Positions 1-7,675 of a DNA stretch of 16,761 bases are shown here, in pieces. The DNA lies in contig CAMGZN010000013.1 in NCBI GenBank assembly GCA_946183335.1, positions 1 through 16,761 of the forward strand. Direction: 5' to 3'. The notes under the pieces were generated by a model that was given only the letters and a program-made list of their open reading frames with translations, did not search any database and had not been told where the DNA came from. Origin of the DNA: an uncultured Caryophanales bacterium. Its GTDB lineage: Bacteria; Bacillota_I; Bacilli_A; RFN20; CAG-826. A program made the position numbers and the translations under genes. Position 1 is the first letter of the stretch; every line of letters begins with the position of its first letter.

Positions 1-1
1 G

Positions 2-241
2 ACCAAAGATGTGATTGTCCTTGAATACGACTTCGAGAAGCTGTCACAGAAGGCGAACATCAAAGAAAATGCCAAGAAGATTGCTGAAATTTTAAGCAAG
101 ATGATTGGTCATGAAGTATTTACTTATGCTGTTTCAAGAAGCGAGTCGGTTAGACTTGTTACTTCTTACCATAACTTACGTCAAATTAGTCAATTGCCAA
201 AGGCAAGCGACGTGAAAATCAATATTGAGGAGCTGAAATAA
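2..241 (+). CDS. dnaX: DNA polymerase III gamma/tau subunit, C-terminal end (partial)
   Basis: The reading frame is open through the left edge, so this is the last ~79 codons of a longer gene; the GTG at 11 is an internal valine, not a start. What remains is a mixed alpha/beta segment (VIVLEYDF, then a Lys-rich helix, then HEVFTYAVSRSE) ending in a short charged tail, with no ATPase motifs because the AAA+ part lies outside. The call rests mainly on gene order: in Bacilli dnaX lies directly before ybaB and recR, as here. The clamp-loader gamma/tau subunit couples the sliding-clamp loader to the replicative polymerase. The stop is one base from the ybaB start, and the ybaB ribosome binding site lies inside this gene. 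The family call is likely but cannot be proven from this fragment. Confidence 0.72.
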   Translation, partial: TKDVIVLEYDFEKLSQKANIKENAKKIAEILSKMIGHEVFTYAVSRSESVRLVTSYHNLRQISQLPKASDVKINIEELK

Positions 242-242
242 G

Positions 243-542
243 ATGAATATGCAACAAATGCTCATGCAAGCACAAAAGATGCAGCGTGAATTACAAAAAG
301 CCCAAGATGAATTAAAGAAAAAGGAATTCACAGTCTCTAAAGGTGGCGCAGTTACTGTTGTTGTTTTAGGTGACAAGACCATCAAATCAATCGACGTCGA
401 TAAAGATGCGTTTGATCCAGACAATAAAGAGATGGTTGAAGAAATGATTGCCATGGCAGTCAACGAAGCACACAAGCAAATTGATGTTGAAGTGGCACAA
501 ATTAATGAAGCAATTACCGGACGTTCTGGTGGATTATTCTAA
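243..542 (+). CDS. ybaB: YbaB/EbfC family nucleoid-associated DNA-binding protein
   Basis: 99 residues, the usual length for the family. YbaB/EbfC proteins are small dimeric DNA-binding proteins that associate with the nucleoid. Visible features are the Met/Gln-rich N-terminal helix (MNMQQMLMQAQKMQ), a Lys-rich coiled helix to about residue 28, a central beta region carrying GGAVTVVVLGD, a second helix with EEMIAMAVNEA, and the Gly-rich end GRSGGLF. GAGGAG at 227-232 lies 10 bases before the ATG and fixes the start at 243; the ATG two codons later is too close to the end of the family's N-terminus to be preferred. It sits between dnaX and recR, separated by one and two bases, which is the classic arrangement and implies co-transcription with both. 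Confidence 0.95.
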   Translation: MNMQQMLMQAQKMQRELQKAQDELKKKEFTVSKGGAVTVVVLGDKTIKSIDVDKDAFDPDNKEMVEEMIAMAVNEAHKQIDVEVAQINEAITGRSGGLF

Positions 543-544
543 AA

Positions 545-1141
545 ATGAAGGAACTCAAAAGCGTAAACAGATTAATTGACTCTTTTGCCAAACTTCCTGG
601 TGTTGGATACAAGTCCGCCGAGAAGATGGCCTATGCCGTTTTAGGCATGAAAGAAGAAGACGTTGTGGAGTTTTCCAAAGCACTCGAAAACGTGCATGAA
701 AAAGTTCATAAATGTCCAATTTGTGGTTCATACACTGAAGAGGAAATATGCGAGATTTGCAATGATAATGAAAGAAATCATCGTCAAATCATCGTTGTTT
801 CACATTTTCGTGATGTCCTCGCTTTCGAATCTCTAAATTCGTTCAATGGAGTCTACCATGTTCTCGGTGGAGCCATTTCTTCTATCAATGGAGTTGGCCC
901 AGAAAACCTTCGCATTAACGAACTTGTTGAACGAATTAAAAAAGACCAAGTAGAAGAAGTGATTATTGCAACCAACCCAACAATGGAAGGGGAAGTAACT
1001 GCGATGTATATTGCTCATCTACTGGAAAAAGAAAATGTTGTTGTTACACGTCTAGCGTACGGACTACCAATGGGTGGTCATTTAGAGTACGCTGACGCTT
1101 TAACGCTAAATAAAGCTCTTGAAGGAAGAAAGAAATTTTAG
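545..1141 (+). CDS. recR: Recombination mediator protein RecR
   Basis: 198 residues, full length. RecR works with RecO and RecF to load RecA onto SSB-coated DNA at gaps and stalled forks, and forms a ring-shaped clamp. Domains in order: a helix-hairpin-helix with LPGVGYKSAEKMA (about 17-29), a C4 zinc finger (Cys57, 60, 69, 72), a Toprim domain (about 80-175) and a C-terminal motif GLPMGGHLEYAD (173-184). The Toprim strand reads VVSHFRD, without the Glu of classical Toprim enzymes; other Firmicute RecR proteins also vary here, so I do not read it as loss of function. It lies 2 bases after ybaB, with GGTGGA at 528-533 as the ribosome site. Confidence 0.97.
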   Translation: MKELKSVNRLIDSFAKLPGVGYKSAEKMAYAVLGMKEEDVVEFSKALENVHEKVHKCPICGSYTEEEICEICNDNERNHRQIIVVSHFRDVLAFESLNSFNGVYHVLGGAISSINGVGPENLRINELVERIKKDQVEEVIIATNPTMEGEVTAMYIAHLLEKENVVVTRLAYGLPMGGHLEYADALTLNKALEGRKKF

Positions 1142-1153
1142 GAGGAAGTAGTT

Positions 1154-1780
1154 ATGTTTGTCACAATTGAAGGACCAGAAGGTAGCGGCAAGTCATCCGT
1201 TACTAAAGAAGTTGTTAAGCTCTTAGAAAAAGACGGGGAACAAGTTGTTTTAACTCGTGAACCAGGTGGAACACCGATCGCTGAACAAATCCGCGAAGTG
1301 ATTCTTAATAAAGAAAACACCGCGATGGATCCTGTAACAGAAGCTCTACTTTATGCCGCTGCACGCCGTCAACATCTCAAAGAAAAAGTCTGGCCACTTT
1401 CAAAAGAAGGCAAGATTATTATTTCCGACCGTTTCTTAGATTCTTCCTTAGCTTACCAAGGTGGCGCACGTGGATTAGGAATTGACTACATTTTAGAGAT
1501 GAATCAATTCGCCACAGAGGGCTATTATCCAGAATTAACTTTGTTATTCGACATTGATCCACGTATCGGATTAGCTCGAATTGCCGCCAACAAAGGGCGC
1601 GAGGTTAACCGTTTAGATCTTGAAAAGATCGATTTCCACGATTCCGTTCGTCAAACATTCTTAGACCTAGCCAAACGTTTCCCAGAAAGATTCGTTGTTT
1701 TGGATGCCTCCAAACCATTTGATGAAGTGGTTCAAGACGCATACCACGCAATTAAAAATAGATTAGCTCAATGCAAATAA
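1154..1780 (+). CDS. tmk: Thymidylate kinase (dTMP kinase)
   Basis: 208 residues, normal length. It phosphorylates dTMP to dTDP with ATP, the common last step for de novo and salvage dTTP synthesis in the cytoplasm. The P-loop GPEGSGKS is at 7-14, the TREPGG substrate loop at 34-39, DRFLDSS at 92-98, and the LID region around KGREVNRLD. GGAGG at 1141-1145 overlaps the recR stop codon and lies 8 bases before the ATG. The end of the gene overlaps holB by 10 bases. In Bacillus several small genes separate recR from tmk (yaaL, bofA and others); here the two are adjacent. Confidence 0.97.
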   Translation: MFVTIEGPEGSGKSSVTKEVVKLLEKDGEQVVLTREPGGTPIAEQIREVILNKENTAMDPVTEALLYAAARRQHLKEKVWPLSKEGKIIISDRFLDSSLAYQGGARGLGIDYILEMNQFATEGYYPELTLLFDIDPRIGLARIAANKGREVNRLDLEKIDFHDSVRQTFLDLAKRFPERFVVLDASKPFDEVVQDAYHAIKNRLAQCK

Positions 1781-2754
1781 AGGAATATTTATCTAAATAT
1801 CAACCAACAATCTATCAAACATTCGTTAACGCACTAAGTAACGAAAAACTTTCTCATGCTTATCTTATTTCTGGTAATCCAGGAATGCCTCTTAAAGAGG
1901 TTGCATTATTTTTAGCAAAATCCATTCTCTGTGATTCACCAAATCCTTTAGCGTGCGACACATGCATTACATGTGCTCGTATTGACGAGGGAAACTATCC
2001 AGACGTAATGATTTTCGATGGAGAAAAATCACGAATTAAAAAAGGTGATATTGAGCGCATCATTACTAACTTCGATAAATCAGCTCTCGAGAGAAAAGGA
2101 ATTATGATTTACATCCTTCATCTTGTAGAGACTATGACACCAATTGCAGTTAACTCTTTGCTTAAGTTTTTAGAAGAACCAGGGAAGAACGTTTTCGCCT
2201 TCCTCACAACCGAAAATGAAGCGAAAGTTTTACCAACAATTATCTCTCGAACACAGGTGTTTAGATTAAAAGCAATTAATGTCCAAAAAGTCATAAATGA
2301 GGCGGTTTCAGCGGGGATTTTTCAAGAAGATGCAGAATTATTGTCCATTTTTTATAACGATCCAGAAAGCATCAGAGCGAATATTGAAAATGAAAATTTC
2401 GTCATCGCTAAACAAGCTCTCACAGATCAATTAAATGCACTTTTAATGTCTCGTGACGATGCAATCTTTACCTGTCAAAGACTAGTTGAACCAAAACTCA
2501 AATCGAATGAAGTTACAAGAATGTATCTCAAACTTCTTTCACAGGTTTTCCTCGATTTAAACAATCTCTCAGTTAAGGGAGACGTTATTTTCACATGTTA
2601 TGCTAATATATATGAAGGTTTGTTAGAGAAACTAAAAAACCTTGATAAATCATTGCTCGTGATTATGTCATCACTAAAAAAACTCGAGTTAAATGTGAAT
2701 GTTCCTCTCTTACTCGATCATATTATTTTTGAAATTACAAAGGGGGCTAAATAA
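1771..2754 (+). CDS. holB: DNA polymerase III delta' subunit
   Basis: 327 residues. Delta' is the non-catalytic AAA+ subunit of the clamp loader and partners DnaX, whose gene starts this operon. The Walker A position reads SGNPGMPLKE (about 34-43), without the GK[S/T] that binds ATP, and Walker B reads HLVETMT in place of an acidic DExx; this is expected for delta', which does not hydrolyse ATP. A C4 zinc module is intact (Cys54, 62, 65, 68). LLKFLEEP (130-137) and the SRT motif that supplies the arginine finger (159-161) are present. The ATG lies inside tmk (10-base overlap), which suggests translational coupling; no strong ribosome site is visible just upstream. Confidence 0.93.
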   Translation: MQIKEYLSKYQPTIYQTFVNALSNEKLSHAYLISGNPGMPLKEVALFLAKSILCDSPNPLACDTCITCARIDEGNYPDVMIFDGEKSRIKKGDIERIITNFDKSALERKGIMIYILHLVETMTPIAVNSLLKFLEEPGKNVFAFLTTENEAKVLPTIISRTQVFRLKAINVQKVINEAVSAGIFQEDAELLSIFYNDPESIRANIENENFVIAKQALTDQLNALLMSRDDAIFTCQRLVEPKLKSNEVTRMYLKLLSQVFLDLNNLSVKGDVIFTCYANIYEGLLEKLKNLDKSLLVIMSSLKKLELNVNVPLLLDHIIFEITKGAK

Positions 2755-3591
2755 ATGGAAGTGACCCATTACATAAGTGTAAAATTTGCTCCGACGGGAA
2801 AAGGTTATTATTTCGGTACGGACATGGCTGACCTCAAGGTTGGCGATAAAATTGTCGCGGAATCAATCCGTGGTTTACAGGTTGGAGAAGTCTCTGGAGA
2901 CATCCAACCAATTTCCAAATATAAATCTGAATTAGAACTTAAACCAATCATCCGTAAAGCTACTGAAGACGATTTACTCATCTATGATGAGAATATTAAG
3001 CGTGCTAAAGAAGCAATGCAGATTTCGATGATTGAAATTAATAAATTAGAACTCGAAATGCGTCCAATTGACGCGGAATATGCTCTTGATGGAAGCAAAC
3101 TAACAATTGCCTATACCGCAGAAGACCGCGTTGACTTTAGAGAACTGCTCAAAGTCCTAGCTTCTCGTTTCCACTGCCGTATTGAATTACGTCAAGTTGG
3201 CTCGCGAGATAAAGCCAAAATGATTGGCGGAATCGGCATTTGTGGTTTACCACTTTGCTGTTCACACTTCTTAAGTAACATTGAAGGCATTTCAATTAAT
3301 AGAGCTAAAAACCAAATGTTATCTTTGAATATTCCAAAGCTTAGCGGACACTGTGGCAAACTAATTTGCTGCTTACTCTTTGAAGATGATACATATAGTG
3401 AACTCAAGAAAGATTTTCCGCCACTGGGTTCGTTATTTGAAAAAGACGGACAAACATTCAAACTGACATCAATTAACGTTATCTCTAAGGTTGTGAAGAT
3501 TGAAAACCAAGATGAAGTTCGCTTCCTTCCATTAGAGGATTTAAAAGAATATCGACGAGCACAAAAGAGAAATGAGAAGCCAGAATTTTAA
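2755..3591 (+). CDS. ricT: PSP1-domain protein RicT (YaaT)
   Basis: 278 residues. In Bacillus subtilis RicT (YaaT) forms a complex with RicA and RicF that carries [4Fe-4S] clusters and stimulates RNase Y-dependent mRNA processing; that this copy does the same is inferred by homology, and ricA and ricF are not in the window. The N-terminal beta region VKFAPTGKGYYF is followed by the PSP1 core and a Cys-rich part with Cys163, 168, 169, 200, 205 and 206 in GICGLPLCCSHF and HCGKLICCLLFE, a pattern typical of the family. The ATG directly follows the holB stop with no gap, and a purine-rich AAGGGGG stretch just inside holB can serve as ribosome site. The holB-ricT order matches Bacillus. Confidence 0.93.
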   Translation: MEVTHYISVKFAPTGKGYYFGTDMADLKVGDKIVAESIRGLQVGEVSGDIQPISKYKSELELKPIIRKATEDDLLIYDENIKRAKEAMQISMIEINKLELEMRPIDAEYALDGSKLTIAYTAEDRVDFRELLKVLASRFHCRIELRQVGSRDKAKMIGGIGICGLPLCCSHFLSNIEGISINRAKNQMLSLNIPKLSGHCGKLICCLLFEDDTYSELKKDFPPLGSLFEKDGQTFKLTSINVISKVVKIENQDEVRFLPLEDLKEYRRAQKRNEKPEF

Positions 3592-4417
3592 TTCAAATAA
3601 ACCTCTCTTGTATTTAGTTGCCACACCAATTGGCAATCTTTCAGAAATGTCTCCAAGAGCAATAGAAACACTGCAAAACGCAGATATTATTGCTTGTGAA
3701 GATACTCGAGTTACAGGGAAATTGACGAAGTTTTTTAATATTTCAAAGCCTTTAGTTTCTATTCGAGAACATAATGAAGTTAGCGAGGCTCAAAAACTTA
3801 TTTCCCGTATTCTTGATGGCGAAAAAGTGGCTTACGCATCGGACGCTGGCTACCCATGTATTTCTGATCCTGGAGCAAGGCTTGTGCAACTTGCCTTAGA
3901 GAATGGAATTAACGTTTCTACTATCTCAGGGCCTAACGCCGGACTCAACGCTTTAGTCGCTTCTGGACTTGATACTTCACACTTCTACTTCCATGGTTTC
4001 TTAAATGCGAAAGAAAGCGTTGCGCGTAACGAACTTCAGGAAATGATTCGACGTAAAGAAACAATCGTTCTTTATGAAGCTCCACACCGTATTTCTAAAA
4101 CATTGAACCTATTGTTGGAGATTCTTGGAAACCGTCGAGTTTGTATTGCTCGAGAACTAACAAAACAACACGAAGAGTTCATTCGTGGACCATTAAGTGA
4201 ACTTGTCGAAATCGACCCAGCTACACTTAAAGGGGAGATGGTTCTTGTCGTTGAAGGACGTAACGATGAGAATAAACCAGACCTCGATAATGAAGAGGTT
4301 TACCAAATGGTAAAAAACTTCGTTGGAATGGGCATGTCCACTAAAGACGCAATTAAAAGAGTCTCTGAAATAACTCAGATTAGTAAAAACCAAGTTTATA
4401 AAATTTATCACTGTTAA
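3572..4417 (+). CDS. rsmI: 16S rRNA (cytidine1402-2'-O)-methyltransferase
   Basis: 281 residues. RsmI methylates the ribose of C1402 in 16S rRNA at the decoding centre, with S-adenosylmethionine as donor. The tetrapyrrole-methylase fold is recognisable: YLVATPIGNL (14-23), CEDTR (42-46), SDAGYPCISDPG (90-101), GPNAGLNALVASGL (120-133) and a C-terminal helix-turn-helix-like tail. Two conserved spots differ from the usual forms (YPC where TPL-like residues are common, PNAG where PSA is common). The start at 3572 gives a 20-base overlap with ricT; it is preferred because the leader MRSQNF resembles that of other RsmI proteins, although the ribosome site is weak. Last gene of the operon; the terminator follows directly. 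Confidence 0.93.
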   Translation: MRSQNFNSNKPLLYLVATPIGNLSEMSPRAIETLQNADIIACEDTRVTGKLTKFFNISKPLVSIREHNEVSEAQKLISRILDGEKVAYASDAGYPCISDPGARLVQLALENGINVSTISGPNAGLNALVASGLDTSHFYFHGFLNAKESVARNELQEMIRRKETIVLYEAPHRISKTLNLLLEILGNRRVCIARELTKQHEEFIRGPLSELVEIDPATLKGEMVLVVEGRNDENKPDLDNEEVYQMVKNFVGMGMSTKDAIKRVSEITQISKNQVYKIYHC

Positions 4418-4418
4418 A

Positions 4419-4457
4419 GAAAACGATCCCGCTTAATTCTGGGATCGTTTTTCTTTT
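4419..4457. terminator. Bidirectional intrinsic terminator between rsmI and yfhO
   Basis: A perfect 10-bp inverted repeat AAACGATCCC (4421-4430) / GGGATCGTTT (4441-4450), extendable by one A-T pair, encloses a 10-base loop. TTTTTCTTTT follows on the plus strand, and a U-rich stretch GTTTTCTTT follows the same hairpin on the minus strand. The rsmI stop lies 2 bases outside it, while the yfhO stop codon (4433-4435) sits in the loop, so the last yfhO codons form one arm. Confidence 0.9.
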
Positions 4458-7400
4458 CTCTTTTTAATGATTATTGGAACAACTGATACTCCAACAGTTC
4501 CAAATACTCCGCCAACAGAAACTAGGCTCCATAAGACTAGTCCTTTTGTTCGATAACTAAGTTCATATGTAACTGTTCCTTTTGGAGCAACGAATCCGAC
4601 AAAACCGCCCTGAGCATTATAGAGTTTAACGTCTTGTTCTACTCCGTTAACTTTGGCTTTTAGTTTCCATCCAGACGTATAAGCAACCTGGGTAACTACA
4701 AATCTATTCTCTTCATAATTTGTCGTAAATGTTGCACGTCCATCATCATAATGAACATTTTCTAATTGATGTTCAATAGCCTTATCAAATACAGCTTCAA
4801 CATCTTCCCAAGGTTGATAGTACATATAGGTATAAGTTTGGAAATCAAAGTCTCCCCAACCTAGGTTTATTGGACAAATAATTACATATTTTATTGGGGT
4901 TTTGCTGTACATTCCGCGGAAAATTGAGCCGTCATTATAACCTGTAGCGTTGTATCTACCTTCGTCATAAGTGATGACTTGATCACCTTCTCCAACAAGC
5001 CAAACTGCAGCGTCTTTTCTTTTTCCACCACTTCTAGCATAAGGATAATCAATCATGTAATAACCAGCAGGAGAAGCAACGTATTCATCTAATCCTGGAT
5101 TATACTTTGTCATATCAATTACAATTTGGAATTTAGTTGGATCAACATTCTTGTCGGCTTCCGAATCATAAACGTTTTCTTCTTTAATGCATCCAGTTGG
5201 ATTTGCTGGGTTAAAGTACTGATTATTAGGATCTCTTGAAATATAAATGGTTCCGTTTTTATAACCAAGATTCTGGGCTTTTAATAACGGTACCTCATCC
5301 ACCACATCAAATCCGTCATATTGAGCAACGATTTCATTCAAATCTTCATCGTTCAAAATAACTCCATCAAGTAAGGTTTCTTCGTTGCGTAATAAGTTAC
5401 TACCTAACCAGCTAGTTGGATAGAATGCATTGTGAACCTTGTCATTTGGATCGGTGTGTTTAAAGAACAATTTTGTTGATGAGAAACCAAAATTGATTTG
5501 TTTAGTGTTTTCATAGATTCGATAACCATCAACCTTTTCTTTTAATTCATAGTTCAGTGGAAGGTTTGGCTCGTATGTTTTAAAGATGCTTCCATCTGCG
5601 TTTAGATAAGAAGTGTCTAAATCATAGGTCATGTAATATTTAACACCTAGGAACTCGTCTAAATAGGCGTGTTTAGCAAAGTCTAATGCACTCCAGCTTG
5701 TTTCGTGATTAAGCATCGCGGTCATATGAACAAAATCATCAACTTCGGTGTTATAGAAAGAATGAAATGTTGATGTACCGTTAAAACCATCCGCCATTGC
5801 GAGGTTTGGATGATACTCATCAGACTTTGTAGAATTCATTCTAAAGAATGATTTATCATTTTCATTCAAATTTTTAACAATTTTTGATTGAATTTCGTGT
5901 TCGTACAAGCCCCAGTTTACATCATCTTCCATTGATTGTGTGGAATGGTAATTGATATACGCATTACCTTGAATAGCAACTTCAATAATAAGAAATAGTC
6001 CAATCAAAATCGGATGGACTCGATGGAATTTCGGCTTATTTAAAATGAAGAATATGAGGAATTCAACTGCGACAATTATGAATTGGTAAATTACAACAAT
6101 TTTTATCTCATCATAATCAACTAAATAACACCAATTATTTGCGGCAACATATTCGGTTTGTGTTGTGCTTGGTGCATAGATTTCGATTAGTTTATTGGCG
6201 AGTAAAATCGCACCAACCATAAATAAGATTGTTAATAGTCCAGATAGCAAAACCTGCCACTGCTTAAACTCGTCTCGATGATCAAAGTTTAGCGCGACAT
6301 AAGTAATCATTGTAGTTGAGACAACGATTTGCCAACGACCATATGAATTTGAGAACGCACCAGATAGCCAATAGATGAACGGCGTAAACAAACACACCAA
6401 AATCAATAACAAGGCTATAAAGTGAGAAATCTTTTTATTTTTAAACGAACGAATTAAGGAAGGAATCATCAGCAACATGCATGGAGTAAAAATGAAGAGT
6501 GATGAGCCGACGTTCTCGAATTGATTAAATTGAACAATATTTACGTATCTTCCTGAAACGGCTGGGAAGAGATATGAAACAAGTGGGAACGAATAGCAGA
6601 AGTAATACCATTTTGGGTTATACGCCATTGGATCAACGTCTGGTTTGTAATAAGTAATTGAGTATGGATGCCAATAAGAGAAAATCATCTTAAAGGCGGT
6701 ACTTGCATCACCAGATTTGAAGGCTGCAATAATGTTTGGAAGATATTTCGAACTCTCTGCACGATTAATCTTAAAAGAGGCAAAAAGTGCTGGAAATGTA
6801 ACTATAGCACACATGCAAATTCCAAAGAAAAACCCTGCAAAACCTAAACCAATTACTTTCCAATGGTCAATTCCTTTTCTTTCCTTAAATGTTTGGAAGA
6901 AACGGAATCCAGCATATATAACTCCGAAAATTCCGAACGTTAAAAGGAAGAAGTAGTTGCCGACTCCAATGCAGAAGAAGCCGATTGCAACAATCCAACA
7001 TTTTTTATTTCGAATGATTTGTTCAATGCCTAAAAGAATTAACGGGAAGAATGCAATAACATCTAGGAATGTCGCAAACCATAGGTAATAAGTTGTCCAG
7101 CCCATAAAGGCATATGCAATTGCGAAGACTCGAGCTGTGGCTTCCTTAGCTCCCATCTTCTTCAAGTAGAGACGGAACAAAAGAGCACCACAAACAAGTC
7201 TAGCAATCGACATCAAAACCATTGCGTGTGGCAAAAATGATCTTGGGAAGACCAACAAGAACAGTAAAAATGGAGTAAACAATCCGTAGAACGTGTTTGC
7301 TTCAATGTTATCTGCGCCTAAAAAGGTGTTAGCGTCATAAAGTGGGAAGTGTCCAGTCTTAAAGAACGTCCACCAATCATCATAGGCGTTGTAATAAAAG

Positions 7401-7597
7401 GCGTATCCTTGTTGAGAATAGTCACCACTAAACGGGGTTGTGAAAGATTCCTCCGTGAGCGCGCTAAAGAAAAAAGCAAAGCAGATGATGCAAAGTAAAA
7501 TGACGTAATAAAAAAGCGACCTTACATCAAACAAAAAGTTGAACTTTTGACGTAATTTCGTTTTTATTTCATGTGCTTCAATTACGGCATCATTCAT
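4433..7597 (-). CDS. YfhO-family multi-pass membrane protein (GT-C-like)
   Basis: About 1054 residues. YfhO-family proteins (PF09586) are large membrane proteins; the Bacillus member is linked to glycosylation of lipoteichoic acid, and the fold resembles GT-C lipid-linked sugar transferases. Seen here: a first membrane helix (about residues 28-48), an extracytoplasmic loop with the acidic motif SGDYSQQGYAFYYN, roughly a dozen hydrophobic helices to about 540, a long extracytoplasmic region, and one final helix (about 1022-1044) before a basic tail KKRKEKRSQN. The frame is open back to an ATG at 7630, but I place the start at 7597 because a promoter-like TGCTACAAT lies between the two ATGs. 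The specific sugar substrate is unknown. Single-gene transcription unit facing the dnaX operon. Confidence 0.85.
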   Translation of the reverse strand: MNDAVIEAHEIKTKLRQKFNFLFDVRSLFYYVILLCIICFAFFFSALTEESFTTPFSGDYSQQGYAFYYNAYDDWWTFFKTGHFPLYDANTFLGADNIEANTFYGLFTPFLLFLLVFPRSFLPHAMVLMSIARLVCGALLFRLYLKKMGAKEATARVFAIAYAFMGWTTYYLWFATFLDVIAFFPLILLGIEQIIRNKKCWIVAIGFFCIGVGNYFFLLTFGIFGVIYAGFRFFQTFKERKGIDHWKVIGLGFAGFFFGICMCAIVTFPALFASFKINRAESSKYLPNIIAAFKSGDASTAFKMIFSYWHPYSITYYKPDVDPMAYNPKWYYFCYSFPLVSYLFPAVSGRYVNIVQFNQFENVGSSLFIFTPCMLLMIPSLIRSFKNKKISHFIALLLILVCLFTPFIYWLSGAFSNSYGRWQIVVSTTMITYVALNFDHRDEFKQWQVLLSGLLTILFMVGAILLANKLIEIYAPSTTQTEYVAANNWCYLVDYDEIKIVVIYQFIIVAVEFLIFFILNKPKFHRVHPILIGLFLIIEVAIQGNAYINYHSTQSMEDDVNWGLYEHEIQSKIVKNLNENDKSFFRMNSTKSDEYHPNLAMADGFNGTSTFHSFYNTEVDDFVHMTAMLNHETSWSALDFAKHAYLDEFLGVKYYMTYDLDTSYLNADGSIFKTYEPNLPLNYELKEKVDGYRIYENTKQINFGFSSTKLFFKHTDPNDKVHNAFYPTSWLGSNLLRNEETLLDGVILNDEDLNEIVAQYDGFDVVDEVPLLKAQNLGYKNGTIYISRDPNNQYFNPANPTGCIKEENVYDSEADKNVDPTKFQIVIDMTKYNPGLDEYVASPAGYYMIDYPYARSGGKRKDAAVWLVGEGDQVITYDEGRYNATGYNDGSIFRGMYSKTPIKYVIICPINLGWGDFDFQTYTYMYYQPWEDVEAVFDKAIEHQLENVHYDDGRATFTTNYEENRFVVTQVAYTSGWKLKAKVNGVEQDVKLYNAQGGFVGFVAPKGTVTYELSYRTKGLVLWSLVSVGGVFGTVGVSVVPIIIKKRKEKRSQN

Positions 7598-7603
7598 GGG
7601 TTT

Positions 7604-7630
7604 ATTGTAGCACAACATAGTCAGTAGCAA
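7604..7630 (-). promoter_or_regulatory. Predicted yfhO promoter, leaderless
   Basis: Reading leftward, an extended -10 TGC-TACAAT (TACAAT at 7609-7604) is preceded by a weak -35 candidate TTGCTA (7630-7625, 15-base spacer). Exactly six bases (AAACCC) separate the -10 from the ATG at 7597, so the expected transcription start falls on the A of the start codon. There is no Shine-Dalgarno sequence. Confidence 0.6.
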
Positions 7631-7659
7631 ATAAAAAAGCGAATGCCTGTGTACTCGCT
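7629..7659 (-). terminator. Intrinsic terminator of the polyamine/pseudouridine synthase operon
   Basis: On the minus strand AGCGAGT (7659-7653) pairs with ATTCGCT (7644-7638), including one G-U pair, around an 8-base loop, and is followed by TTTTTTATTT. It begins 16 bases after the pseudouridine synthase stop. Its T-tract merges into the -35 region of the yfhO promoter, so terminator and next promoter are packed back to back. Confidence 0.87.
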
Positions 7660-7675
7660 AGTTCTTTTATGCGCT

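Noticed and set aside
785..825. RecR Toprim motif lacks the usual Glu
   Set aside because: RecR proteins of other Firmicutes vary at this place, so it is not evidence of a broken protein.
1871..1902. HolB looks inactivated because Walker A lacks GK
   Set aside because: Delta' subunits are naturally non-ATPase; the zinc module and SRT arginine-finger motif are intact.
7598..7630. Longer yfhO start at 7630 (11 extra residues)
   Set aside because: A promoter-like extended -10 lies between this ATG and the next one, and the extra residues (MLLTMLCYNKP) precede the natural polar N-terminus.
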